Shown here: positions 5,071-12,725 of the stretch, in pieces
Numbering within the stretch: position 1 is the first letter of the stretch
How the letters are laid out: each line of letters begins with the position of its first letter
Assembly: GCA_902490315.1 (NCBI GenBank)
Contig: CABUDK010000028.1
Coordinates: 1-15,580, forward strand
Source: an uncultured Porphyromonas sp.
GTDB lineage: Bacteria > Bacteroidota > Bacteroidia > Bacteroidales > Porphyromonadaceae
Length of the DNA: 15,580 bases
Reading direction: 5' to 3'
Made by a program: the position numbers and the translations under genes
Notes under the pieces: generated by a model
The model's input: the letters and a program-made list of their open reading frames with translations, nothing else
Told to the model about the DNA's origin: nothing
Database searches by the model: none

Positions 5071-7248
5071 ATGTATTGTCGATACATTTGCTATCTACTA
5101 CTATATCTCATCCCGACGGTGGCTCTAGCTGAGTCGTCCGCATCGAGACCTGATAGTGTCGCGCTAGAGCCTCACACATTTGACGAGACGCTCCAGACGG
5201 TCGAGGTGCGAGCTAATAGCAAGCGGCTCCAGACTATGCGTATCGGTCAGACGATCGAGTGGCTCGACAGCACTTATCTCACGAAGCACTTTACGGGTAA
5301 CTTTGCAGCGACTCTGAGCACGCTGCCTGGGGTCAATGTGATCACGATCGGCTCTGGCTATGGTAAGCCGGTGATCCGTGGTCTAGGCTTCAACCGCATC
5401 GCCTATGTCGATGGCGGACTCAAGCAGGAGGGGCAGCAGTGGGGTGCCGACCATGGGCTGGAGGTGGACGCCTTCGACCAGGACCCTGTGCAGGTGATCA
5501 AGGGCGCTGGCTCCCTACTTTACGGCAGTGATGCCCTAGGCGGAGTCATCGTGAGGCAGCTGGCAGCACCTCCTCATAAGCAAGGGCTCTACGGCTCCTA
5601 CACCATGATGGGGCAAAGCAGTACCATGGGCGGCGGGGGCAGTCTCATGATGGGCTACCTACACGGAGCGAACCACATCCGCTTACGTATGAGCGGTCAG
5701 TATCACGGCGACCGCAATGTGACGGCAGACAGCATCACCTACCTCACCCGCTGGATACCTATATACAATCGTAGGTTGAAAAACAGTGCCACACAGACCT
5801 ACGCTTCGCAACTACGCTACGAATGGCTAGGAGAGCAGGTCAAAGCTTCTCTGCAAGCTTCTGTCAATGGCGAGCGCAGTGGCTTCTTCCCAGGAGCGCA
5901 TGGCGTGCCAGACCTAAAGCGTGTACTACCTGACAAGAGCCGATACAACATCGAGCTACCTTACAGCACGGTGCGTCAGATCTCTACACAGGGCAGCCTG
6001 CAGTGGCGAGTCTCTCCGCAGTGGCAGCTGGTCGGTGAGCTAGGCTGGCAGCAGAACTTGCGCCGTGAGCTTAGTGCCTTCCACACCCACTACGGGACGA
6101 TGCAGCGACCCGTGCAGGACGCTGACTTGGAGTTTGAGTTTGACCTCAAGACCATCTCAGCACGCTTACAGGCCAGCTACTACGCCCCATGGGGTGGCAA
6201 GTGGACGCTAGCCACTGATGGGCAGTACCAGTGGCACAAGCGGAGAGGCTACGGCTTCCTCCTGCCAGACTACCAGCGGGCGACGAGTGGCGTGAGCCTG
6301 ACCTATCAAGGGCGCATAGCCCAGGGGCTACACCTCACCAGTGGTCTGCGCTACGATCTAGGCTACATAGCGATGAGTCCCTACCACGACCCCTACCTAG
6401 CTGACTACCTCAAGGAACGTGGCGAGTCCTCGGCAACCTTGGCGCAGTACTACTACAGCAGCCAGGAGGGTGAGCGCAGGTGGCACGACCTCTCGGGTAG
6501 TGTCGGCTTAGCTTGGCAGATCAATCGGCATTGGCTCTGGAAGGTTAATCTGGGCAGGAGCTTTCGCCTACCAGGCATCTACGAGCTTGCTGCAAATGGC
6601 ATCCACCACGGCACCTTCCGCCACGAGGTGGGCGACCCTTCGCTGAGTAGTGAGCAGGGTTGGCTACTAGATAGCGAGGTGGGCTTTCATAATGACCTGT
6701 GGAGCTGTACGGTCTCTCCCTTTGTAACCTACTTCACCAACTACATCTACCTGCAGCCCTCGGGTGAGTGGTCTATACTGCCCCACTCGGGACAGATATA
6801 CCGCTACCAGTCCACACGGGCGCTCTTCACAGGAGTCGAGCTGGAGGGCACTTGGCATCTGCATCCGCAGTGGGACTACCACCTGCAGGGTGACTACGTC
6901 TACACCTACAATGTGGCAGACCACCTAGCGCTACCCTACTCGCCACCAGCACGCTTGAGCCACGACTTGACCTGGCATCCTCAGCACTGGGCGCTCTCGC
7001 TCAAGCACCGCATCATCGCTCCCCAGCATCGCATAGCGCGCAACGAGGAGTCAACACCCGGCACAGCAACGCTACTAGACCTAGCTGTGACCTACGACGG
7101 ACAGCTCAGACAGAGCAACTACCGCATCTCTCTAGCTATCCAAAACATCTTGAACAGCCGCTACTATGACCACATGAGTTACTACAGGCGAGTCAATCTC
7201 CCTGAGGCTGGACGAAACCTATTGCTAACAATCAATCTATCATTCTAA
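5071..7248 (+). CDS. TonB-dependent outer-membrane receptor, probably for a metal or metal complex
   Basis: 725 residues: signal peptide 1-20 (ending TVALA), a TonB-box-like stretch DETLQTVEVRA (38-48), a plug domain at about 50-165 and a 22-strand-type beta barrel to the C-terminal Phe (LLLTINLSF). Plug landmarks are LSTLPGVNV (82-90), GKPVIRGLGFNRIAYVDGG (98-116), GADHGLEVDAFD (125-136) and VQVIKGAGSLLYGSDALGGVI (140-160). There is no N-terminal carboxypeptidase-regulatory domain and no SusD gene beside it, which argues against a glycan SusC. The ADHG-x-E stretch in the plug recalls zinc receptors of the ZnuD type, and the neighbouring genes encode Cys/His-rich and His-rich envelope proteins. 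Zinc or copper is therefore the best guess. Heme or a siderophore remains possible. The start codon lies in a small inverted repeat (ATGTAT 5071-5076, ATACAT 5082-5087). Confidence 0.88.
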   Translation: MYCRYICYLLLYLIPTVALAESSASRPDSVALEPHTFDETLQTVEVRANSKRLQTMRIGQTIEWLDSTYLTKHFTGNFAATLSTLPGVNVITIGSGYGKPVIRGLGFNRIAYVDGGLKQEGQQWGADHGLEVDAFDQDPVQVIKGAGSLLYGSDALGGVIVRQLAAPPHKQGLYGSYTMMGQSSTMGGGGSLMMGYLHGANHIRLRMSGQYHGDRNVTADSITYLTRWIPIYNRRLKNSATQTYASQLRYEWLGEQVKASLQASVNGERSGFFPGAHGVPDLKRVLPDKSRYNIELPYSTVRQISTQGSLQWRVSPQWQLVGELGWQQNLRRELSAFHTHYGTMQRPVQDADLEFEFDLKTISARLQASYYAPWGGKWTLATDGQYQWHKRRGYGFLLPDYQRATSGVSLTYQGRIAQGLHLTSGLRYDLGYIAMSPYHDPYLADYLKERGESSATLAQYYYSSQEGERRWHDLSGSVGLAWQINRHWLWKVNLGRSFRLPGIYELAANGIHHGTFRHEVGDPSLSSEQGWLLDSEVGFHNDLWSCTVSPFVTYFTNYIYLQPSGEWSILPHSGQIYRYQSTRALFTGVELEGTWHLHPQWDYHLQGDYVYTYNVADHLALPYSPPARLSHDLTWHPQHWALSLKHRIIAPQHRIARNEESTPGTATLLDLAVTYDGQLRQSNYRISLAIQNILNSRYYDHMSYYRRVNLPEAGRNLLLTINLSF

Positions 7249-7259
7249 TCTTCAATACT

Positions 7260-7754
7260 ATGATGAAAAGATCAATCTTCACATCAATCACGCTCCTCAG
7301 TTGTCTCGCTTTGGCGACAGCCTTCACCGGTTGCAAAGAGGAGCCCATCGACACCACCAAGCCTGTCATCGAGCTCATCGAGCCCGAAGACAATGACTCA
7401 CTTCGCATCGGAGATGCGCATGGCGTACACTTCGAGATGAAGCTCTCGGACAACGACCTCGTCAAGTCGTACAAGATCGACGTCCACAACAACTTCGACG
7501 GGCACTCGCACACCCGCGATCTACGTCACGGTGATGACCAGACGAAGCCTTTTAGCTTCAATAAGGAGTACAGCGTCAACCAGCGCAATGCCTCTATCCA
7601 CCACCACGACATCAAGATACCCGCCGATGCGACTCCTGGTGAGTATCACCTCCTCGTCTACTGCGTGGATCGCTCAGGCAATGAGTCGATGGTGGCTCGC
7701 ACCGTGATCCTCTCCAAGGATGCTCCTGGTGATCATCACCACGACCATGAATAA
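7260..7754 (+). CDS. His-rich DUF4625-like lipoprotein
   Basis: 164 residues starting MMKRSIF. A signal peptide leads to a lipobox FTGC with the lipidated cysteine at residue 25. The next residues are KEEP, and an acidic patch just after the cysteine is a feature of surface-exported lipoproteins in Bacteroidota. The mature protein begins TTKPVIELIEPEDND, which looks like an Ig-like beta-sandwich edge and fits DUF4625. It then shows VHNNFDGHSHTRDLRHGDD, IHHHDIK and a C-terminal HHHDHE. I count 14 histidines in the protein, in clusters alternating with Asp, which strongly suggests metal binding. It starts 11 bases after the TonB receptor stop and is followed by a strong terminator, so it is the last gene of the cassette. 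The inferred role is capture of metal at the cell surface for the receptor. A second ATG at 7263 is an equally possible start. Confidence 0.82.
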   Translation: MMKRSIFTSITLLSCLALATAFTGCKEEPIDTTKPVIELIEPEDNDSLRIGDAHGVHFEMKLSDNDLVKSYKIDVHNNFDGHSHTRDLRHGDDQTKPFSFNKEYSVNQRNASIHHHDIKIPADATPGEYHLLVYCVDRSGNESMVARTVILSKDAPGDHHHDHE

Positions 7755-7793
7755 GGCAGGTAAGAGACATTAATTTGTTTAGTGTATGTGATA

Positions 7794-7836
7794 GGGAGGG
7801 GTGTTACCGGGATGGTAGCACCTCTCTCGCCTTTTT
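7794..7836 (+). terminator. Intrinsic terminator of the TonB receptor cassette
   Basis: Bases 7794-7808 pair with 7814-7828 (15 bp, including three G-T pairs) around a 5-base loop, followed by GCC and TTTTT (7832-7836). It lies 40 bases after the stop codon of the His-rich lipoprotein. Confidence 0.85.
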
Positions 7837-7877
7837 CATTGTTTCCGCTTTCTTTTCCGTAGAAGGAACACAAATCA

Positions 7878-7915
7878 AAGAAGGCTCAACCGCATCGCTG
7901 CGACCGAGCCTTCTT
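7878..7915 (-). terminator. Terminator of pepD, probably bidirectional
   Basis: AAGAAGGCTC (7878-7887) and GAGCCTTCTT (7906-7915) form a perfect 10-bp stem, with an inner 4-bp stem (CGCA 7891-7894, TGCG 7899-7902). On the minus strand the stem runs into TTGATTTG after the pepD stop codon. On the plus strand it runs into GTTATTTTTG. It can serve pepD and back up the cassette terminator from the other side. Confidence 0.75.
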
Positions 7916-7960
7916 GTTATTTTTGCTCTGCTGACGGTAGGTCAGCAATCTTAGCTATGA

Positions 7961-9424
7961 TTACTTGCGCTTAGGAGCGTTCTTGAGGATCGCTACGAGG
8001 TGACGCCAGAACATCTCCACCGTCTTGATCTCCATGCGCTCTGCAGGTGAGTGCACGTCACGCATCGTCGGACCGAAGGAGACCATATCGAGGTAAGGAT
8101 ACTTCGCGAGGAAGAGTCCGCACTCGAGACCTGCGTGGATGGCCTTGACCTCGGGATCCTTGCCGAAGAGCTCGCGATAGGTGCTCTCAGCGACCTTTAG
8201 GATCTCAGAGTCGGGGTTAGGTGCCCAGCCAGGATAGCCGTCACGAACCTCAGTGCGTGCGCCTGCTAGCTCGAAGAGTGCAAGGAGCATATTGCCTACA
8301 TCCTCCTTGAGCGACTCGGTAGAGCTGCGCTGGCTCGTCTCGATGCTGATCACATTGCCCTCCTGCATCTTGACACTGGCTAGATTGGTAGAGGTCTCTA
8401 CGAGTCCCTCTAGCGAGTGGCTCATACCCATCACACCATGAGGGCAAGCGTAGAGCGTGCGGATGACCGTGTCAGCCGTCTTAGCATCGACGACCTCCTT
8501 AGGCGTTGTGGTCGTCTCCACACGGAGGTTGACATTAGGATCGACCTTCTTGAGCTCATTGCGGAACTCAGCGTCCATCTCGTTTGCCCAGATAGCTAGA
8601 TCCTCCTTGCGATTAGCAGGGATGGTGATGACAGCCTTAGCCTCACGAGCGATAGCGTTGTGTAGATTACCGCCATCGATCGTAGCGAGGCGCATCTCAG
8701 GCACCTCCTTGAGTACCTTATATAGGTAGCGCACGAGGAGCTTATTAGCATTGCCTAGACCGACATGGATGTCACCACCGCTGTGTCCGCCCTTAAGACC
8801 GCTTACCTTCACCTCGAGAGCTATCTGCCCAGCAGGCGTAGCCTCTGACTTATAGTCAAAGAAAGCCATCGTACCCATACCGCCAGCGCAGCCGATGAAC
8901 ATCTCGCCCTCGTCCTCACTGTCGAGGTTGATGAGGATACGACCCTGGACGAAGCCTGGCTCGATACCCATGGCGCCGGTCAGACCAGTCTCCTCATCTA
9001 CTGTAAAGAGGCACTCAACGGGTCCATGCTCTACGGTGGGGTCGGTCAGGACAGCGAGTCCTGCAGCGACACCAATACCGTTGTCAGCACCTAGGGTCGT
9101 ACCCTCAGCGTGAATCCAGCCATCGGTGATCTTTGTCTTGATAGGATCTTTGTAGAAGTCGTGCTCTACGTCACTATTCTTCTCGCAGACCATATCTACG
9201 TGACCCTGGAGGATGATGGTCTCGCGGTCCTCCATGCCAGGCGTAGCACCCTTGCGGATGACGATGTTGCCTGTCTTATCCTGCGCATAGTCTAGGTTAT
9301 GCTCCTCGGCAAACTTCTTGAGGAAAGCCAATATCTGCTCCTCATGCTTTGAAGGGCGAGGAATCTTGGTGATTTCGTAGAAGTGCTGCCAAATGGGCAT
9401 GTGAGTTAGATCTGTTATTTGCAT
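7961..9424 (-). CDS. pepD: Aminoacyl-histidine dipeptidase (cytosolic non-specific dipeptidase, M20 family)
   Basis: 487 residues, the usual length for PepD of the M20 metallopeptidases, which cleaves dipeptides such as Xaa-His with two zinc ions. Visible active-site elements in order: GHVDMVCE (zinc ligand His75, neighbouring Asp77), GADNGIG (bridging Asp114), DEETGLTG (catalytic Glu144 and ligand Glu145), NLDSEDEG (Asp168) and RDVHSPAER (His458). The lid or dimerisation domain occupies about 200-385, with GLKGGHSGGDIH near its start. There is no signal peptide, so the enzyme is cytosolic, as expected. Porphyromonas species live on peptides, and the enzyme fits that metabolism. It is transcribed leftward from a 163-base gap shared with the small membrane protein gene. 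The ATG at 9422-9424 gives the family start MQITDL. Confidence 0.95.
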   Translation of the reverse strand: MQITDLTHMPIWQHFYEITKIPRPSKHEEQILAFLKKFAEEHNLDYAQDKTGNIVIRKGATPGMEDRETIILQGHVDMVCEKNSDVEHDFYKDPIKTKITDGWIHAEGTTLGADNGIGVAAGLAVLTDPTVEHGPVECLFTVDEETGLTGAMGIEPGFVQGRILINLDSEDEGEMFIGCAGGMGTMAFFDYKSEATPAGQIALEVKVSGLKGGHSGGDIHVGLGNANKLLVRYLYKVLKEVPEMRLATIDGGNLHNAIAREAKAVITIPANRKEDLAIWANEMDAEFRNELKKVDPNVNLRVETTTTPKEVVDAKTADTVIRTLYACPHGVMGMSHSLEGLVETSTNLASVKMQEGNVISIETSQRSSTESLKEDVGNMLLALFELAGARTEVRDGYPGWAPNPDSEILKVAESTYRELFGKDPEVKAIHAGLECGLFLAKYPYLDMVSFGPTMRDVHSPAERMEIKTVEMFWRHLVAILKNAPKRK

Positions 9425-9512
9425 CGTTTATTGCTTTGAAAAGTTAGAATATTAGCTGGTTAACTACCACACGGCCTCAGTTTGTTTTATCAAATGCGTG
9501 CGTAAGTCCGAC

Positions 9513-9528
9513 AAAAGGTATACCTTTG
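9513..9528. promoter_or_regulatory. Palindromic, possibly bidirectional promoter element between pepD and the small membrane protein gene
   Basis: AAAGGTATACCTTT at 9514-9527 is a perfect 14-base palindrome. Read rightward it contains TACCTTTG (9521-9528), an exact -7 consensus. Read leftward it contains TACCTTTT (9520-9513), one base off. Leaders would be about 55 bases to the ATG at 9588 and about 80 bases to pepD. No clear -33 elements are present. The palindrome may be two overlapping divergent promoters, an operator, or chance symmetry. Confidence 0.45.
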
Positions 9529-9542
9529 TCTACCTGAGAGCT

Positions 9543-9557
9543 GTAGCACCGTGCTAC
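9543..9557. promoter_or_regulatory. Operator-like 7+1+7 dyad
   Basis: GTAGCAC (9543-9549) and GTGCTAC (9551-9557) are perfect inverted half-sites around one base, 15 bases after the TACCTTTG element. The position, just downstream of the expected transcription start of the rightward operon, suits a repressor site. No regulator family is recognised. Confidence 0.3.
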
Positions 9558-9587
9558 TCTCCCTCTGCAAATATACTAAGAAAAACT

Positions 9588-9803
9588 ATGAAACTCATCA
9601 TCATATCCATTATCCTCATCGGACTTGCCGTAGTCCTACTCGCCTTGCGACTGATCGTCAAGGGCGACAAGAGCCCTCAGAGTTCGCATATAGAGGATAG
9701 TAAAGCACTTAAGAAGAGAGGTATAGGATGCGCCAACAAGCAGATGGCGGAGCTAGCCTCACGGCAAAACCTAGCCGACCGTCTAGCCGATGACCCGCAA
9801 TAA
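9588..9803 (+). CDS. Small single-pass membrane protein, unknown function
   Basis: 71 residues from ATG 9588. A GTG-started frame 30 codons longer would run through the TACCTTTG promoter element, so the ATG is chosen. Residues 1-24 (MKLIIISIILIGLAVVLLALRLIV) form one membrane helix, followed by a charged cytosolic or periplasmic part with KALKKRGIGCANKQM around residues 42-56. I recall short Bacteroidota proteins with the same helix plus a K/R-rich GI(S/G)CA motif, annotated only as membrane or secreted proteins. The single conserved-looking Cys has no visible partner. It leads a rightward gene run, with the OmpH-like gene 42 bases downstream. Confidence 0.7.
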   Translation: MKLIIISIILIGLAVVLLALRLIVKGDKSPQSSHIEDSKALKKRGIGCANKQMAELASRQNLADRLADDPQ

Positions 9804-9845
9804 TCCTCTCTCCTATCCTACTCGTCAATCAACACTACAACTTAT

Positions 9846-10475
9846 ATGAATCAGAAATCAATCCTTCTACTCTCCTTACTCGTTGCGTCTCTCCTATTCG
9901 GTAGCTGCCAGAAGAAGCAGTCCGATGGGCAGACTGCTACTCCAGAGGCACTCACTAAGAATGCATCTACTGGCGATCATACGCTCAAGATAGGCGTCGT
10001 ATCTCTCGACTCGCTCTACAAGAACTACGAGTACTATGTTGATGCAAACAAGCAGATAGAGGCCCAGCTCAAGCGCAATCAGCAGACTCTCGCTAACAAG
10101 ATGCAGCAGGCTCAAAAAGCCTATGCAAGCTATATGGAGAAGGCTCAGAAGGGGCTCTTCACCTCTCAGGCTCAGGTCGATGCCGAGGAGAAGCGCATCA
10201 CCGCTATGCAGCAAGAGGGTGCTCAACTGGAGCAACGCTATGCCGAGGAGGCTATGAAAGCACAAACTGATGCACAGAAGGCGCTACACGATGAGGTAAC
10301 CGCTCAGCTCAAAGCTTTCAACGCAGATAAGAAGTATGACCTAATCCTCACCTCCGTAGGTCTAGAGGGGGTCATGTACGCTGGCGAAGGCTTTGACATT
10401 ACCCAAGAAGTCCTAGACTTCCTCAACGCTGCTTACCAAGCTAAGTCTAAGGAGACTAAGGAAGCTAAGAAGTAA
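9846..10475 (+). CDS. OmpH/Skp-like periplasmic chaperone, predicted lipoprotein
   Basis: 209 residues. The signal peptide ends in a lipobox FGSC with Cys21, so unlike E. coli Skp this version should be lipid-anchored. After a short Gln/Thr-rich linker comes KIGVVSLDSLYKNYEYY (48-64), the hallmark N-terminal strand and helix of the OmpH family. A long, highly charged coiled coil (about 65-155, rich in Gln, Lys, Ala and Glu) forms the tentacle. YDLILTSVGLEGVMYAGEGFDITQEVLDFLN (about 164-194) closes the body domain. Skp-type proteins hold unfolded outer-membrane proteins in the periplasm. Bacteroidota usually carry several OmpH-like genes, so a housekeeping role is uncertain. The C-terminus is a lysine-rich tail. 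Confidence 0.85.
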   Translation: MNQKSILLLSLLVASLLFGSCQKKQSDGQTATPEALTKNASTGDHTLKIGVVSLDSLYKNYEYYVDANKQIEAQLKRNQQTLANKMQQAQKAYASYMEKAQKGLFTSQAQVDAEEKRITAMQQEGAQLEQRYAEEAMKAQTDAQKALHDEVTAQLKAFNADKKYDLILTSVGLEGVMYAGEGFDITQEVLDFLNAAYQAKSKETKEAKK

Positions 10476-10489
10476 AAAACCTACACTAC

Positions 10490-10526
10490 GTGTGCTGTGA
10501 GGAGATATATCGCTCCTCACGCACAC
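10490..10526 (+). other. Strong stem-loop between the OmpH-like gene and dapB
   Basis: GTGTGC (10490-10495) and GTGAGGAG (10497-10504) pair with CTCCTCAC (10513-10520) and GCACAC (10521-10526). This makes a 14-bp stem with one bulged T and an 8-base loop. The tail is TTGCTTAT, too poor in T for a confident terminator. It starts 15 bases after the ompH-like stop and ends 27 bases before the dapB ATG, so it may separate expression of the two parts of the operon. Confidence 0.55.
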
Positions 10527-10553
10527 TTGCTTATCAAACCGCTACTAACTACT

Positions 10554-11279
10554 ATGAAAATCGCTATACTCGGATACGGACGCATGGGGCACATGATCGA
10601 AGAGGTCGCTACCCAGCGCAGACATGAGGTGGTCGCTCGTATAGATAAGACTGATGCGGCCTTACTGGAGGATGGCTCTCTGCGAGAGGCCGATGTCGCC
10701 ATTGAGTTTTCCACCCCTGAGAGTGGCTACCAGCTTTGCCAAGCTGCCCTAAAGGCGGAACTACCCGTGGTCACGGGCAGTACAGGCTGGAAGGAGCAAC
10801 TAGAGGCGCTAAAGGCTGAGGTGCAAAGCTCTGGCCGTGGGGGACTCTTTGCTGCGTCCAACTTTAGCCTCGGGATGAATCTGATGATGATCCTCAACGA
10901 GCAACTCGCACAGCTCATGGCTCCCTATCCCGAGTACACGCCACGCATTCAGGAGACGCATCACATACACAAGCTTGATGCGCCTAGTGGCACTGCGATC
11001 ACACTTGCCGAGGGGCTGATCGAGCAGACCCCCTCACTACACGACTGGCATCTAGGAGTAGAGACTCATGACGGTTCTCTCGGCATAGAAGCAATCCGTG
11101 AAGGCGAGGTCCCAGGCATCCACACCGTCATCTATCACTCTGACATCGACGAGATAACGCTACGCCACGAGGCTTATAGCCGTCGGGGCTTTGCGCTAGG
11201 AGCCACCCTCGCCGCTGAGTATCTCCTACAGCACCCCGTAGGCGTCTGGTCTATGCGTGACCTCATCCTACACAAATAG
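10554..11279 (+). CDS. dapB: 4-hydroxy-tetrahydrodipicolinate reductase
   Basis: 241 residues from the ATG at 10554, which gives the family start MKIAILGYGRMG. A longer frame from 10497 reads through the preceding stem-loop and is rejected. The NAD(P)-binding turn is GYGRMG (7-12), with EFSTPES (51-57) and TGSTGWK (74-80) at the cofactor pocket. NFSLGMN is at 103-109. The catalytic and substrate-binding segment HHIHKLDAPSGTA (136-148) carries the His pair, the catalytic Lys140 and the SGT loop. The enzyme reduces the DapA product in the diaminopimelate/lysine pathway, supplying the cell wall and protein synthesis. It is slightly shorter than the E. coli enzyme, as is usual in Bacteroidota. 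lepB follows after 27 bases. Confidence 0.94.
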   Translation: MKIAILGYGRMGHMIEEVATQRRHEVVARIDKTDAALLEDGSLREADVAIEFSTPESGYQLCQAALKAELPVVTGSTGWKEQLEALKAEVQSSGRGGLFAASNFSLGMNLMMILNEQLAQLMAPYPEYTPRIQETHHIHKLDAPSGTAITLAEGLIEQTPSLHDWHLGVETHDGSLGIEAIREGEVPGIHTVIYHSDIDEITLRHEAYSRRGFALGATLAAEYLLQHPVGVWSMRDLILHK

Positions 11280-11306
11280 TCCTACCCATACAGACCCTTT
11301 CACGCT

Positions 11307-12725
11307 ATGAAAATCAAGCTTCACTGGCAAGAGAAGACCCTCTTTCAGAAGATTGTGGCCATCGTCATACCGATCCTCTACCTCCTCTTCTGCATACTCT
11401 GGGCGGGGCCCTTTTGGTTGGTCTTCCTCCCCTTTATCCTGGACTATTACTTTACCAAGCTCATCAATTGGTCTTGGTATCGCAACATCAAGAACAAGAC
11501 GCTGCGAGGCTTCGTATCGCTATTGGCAGACCTCCTCTGGGCAGTCATCGGCGTGCATCTACTCAGCATCTTCTTCATTCAGAACTTCGCCATCCCCACC
11601 TCTTCACTAGAGAAGACGCTCCTCGTGGGTGATTACCTCTTTGTGGACAAAGTGACCTACGGTCCCCGTATGCCGATGACTCCGCTGCAGGTGCCATTAA
11701 CGCAAAACCGCTTTCTCGGCCGTGAGTCTTATCTCAGCAAGCCACAGCTCTCCTACAAGCGTCTCAAAGGTATCCGAAAGGTACAGCGTGGCGACCTTGT
11801 CGTCTTCAACTTCCCCACGGGCGACACCGTCACGACCAAGGTAACCAATCCCGACTACTACTATCTCAAGGAGATGTATGGCGGACGGGCTGCCCTAGAG
11901 GCTCAGCCCGAGGTCTTTGGCAAGATTGTCTACCGTCCCGTGGATCGTCGTGACCACTATGTGAAGCGCTGTGTGGGACTCCCCGGAGACCTCATCGAGG
12001 TACGCAACAACGACATCTATATCGACGGCAAGCTGCAGGAGCGCCCCGAGCATATGCAGCTCAACTACTGGGTCTGCACCCGTGGAGGACGATTCTCCGC
12101 TGAGGAGCTCAAGCATCTAGGCATTAGTCTCGATGACCAGCATATAGTCTCTGCATCACGGCTCACGACGGCCGACCTAGAGGAGATGGGCTTGACAGGC
12201 GTTGATCTGAGCGACGTACAGGCACTCTACTTGCTTCCTCTCACGGAAACGATGCGCCAGCAACTAGCTAGTGATAGCCGTGTCGCTAAGATCGTTGTGT
12301 CGCAAGACCCCAATACCAATCTCTACCCCGTAGGCTATGACCTCGGCTGGACCCGCGACAACTACGGTCCGCTACAGATACCACGCAAGGGGCTTACCAT
12401 CGAGCTTACGCCCGATGCCTTAGCACTCTACAGCCGATGCATACACAACTACGAGGGGCACGCTCTCGAGCAGCGTCCCGACGGCACCATCCTCATTGAC
12501 GGACAGCCCGCCACGCACTACACCTTCGAGATGGACTACTACTATATGATGGGTGACAATCGCCACAACTCGGCCGATAGTCGCTACTGGGGCTTCGTTC
12601 CTGAGGATCATATCGTAGGGCGTCCCGCTCTCCTCTGGCTCTCGCTAGACAAGGATCTAGGTCTCTGGGGCGGCAAGATACGCTGGAGACGTATGATGCA
12701 CACGATACATGGTCAGCCACTCTGA
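11307..12725 (+). CDS. lepB: Signal peptidase I
   Basis: 472 residues, much longer than E. coli LepB (about 324). Hydrophobic segments lie at about 15-50 and about 68-92, the second leading into the catalytic domain. The catalytic Ser100 is in IPTSSLEKTLLVGDYLFVDK, which aligns with the PSGSMxPTL box. The general-base Lys220 is in HYVKRCVGLPGD. Box E is MGDNRHNSADSRYWGFVPEDHIVG, with GDNR at 416-419 and DSR at 424-426. About 180 residues between the Lys box and box E (roughly 235-405) are an insertion, as in other Bacteroidota LepB proteins. The motif PSGSM is relaxed to PTSSL, but the key Ser and Lys are kept, so the enzyme should be active. It removes signal peptides at the inner membrane. 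The last 17 bases overlap the next gene. Confidence 0.93.
   Translation: MKIKLHWQEKTLFQKIVAIVIPILYLLFCILWAGPFWLVFLPFILDYYFTKLINWSWYRNIKNKTLRGFVSLLADLLWAVIGVHLLSIFFIQNFAIPTSSLEKTLLVGDYLFVDKVTYGPRMPMTPLQVPLTQNRFLGRESYLSKPQLSYKRLKGIRKVQRGDLVVFNFPTGDTVTTKVTNPDYYYLKEMYGGRAALEAQPEVFGKIVYRPVDRRDHYVKRCVGLPGDLIEVRNNDIYIDGKLQERPEHMQLNYWVCTRGGRFSAEELKHLGISLDDQHIVSASRLTTADLEEMGLTGVDLSDVQALYLLPLTETMRQQLASDSRVAKIVVSQDPNTNLYPVGYDLGWTRDNYGPLQIPRKGLTIELTPDALALYSRCIHNYEGHALEQRPDGTILIDGQPATHYTFEMDYYYMMGDNRHNSADSRYWGFVPEDHIVGRPALLWLSLDKDLGLWGGKIRWRRMMHTIHGQPL

Noticed and set aside
5071..7248. TonB receptor as a SusC glycan transporter
   Set aside because: It is too short, lacks the N-terminal carboxypeptidase-regulatory domain, and no SusD or glycan enzyme gene is nearby.
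7843..7861. Third copy of the YTCCGRR array
   Set aside because: Only two TTCCG words are present, 12 bases apart, without the 21-23 bp spacing or inverted repeats.
8253..9295. Rightward open frames opposite pepD
   Set aside because: They are antisense shadows of a complete, well-recognised gene, with no recognisable domains.
9498..9587. GTG start for the small membrane protein
   Set aside because: The added residues are encoded across the TACCTTTG element and the dyad, and the ATG at 9588 begins directly with the membrane helix.
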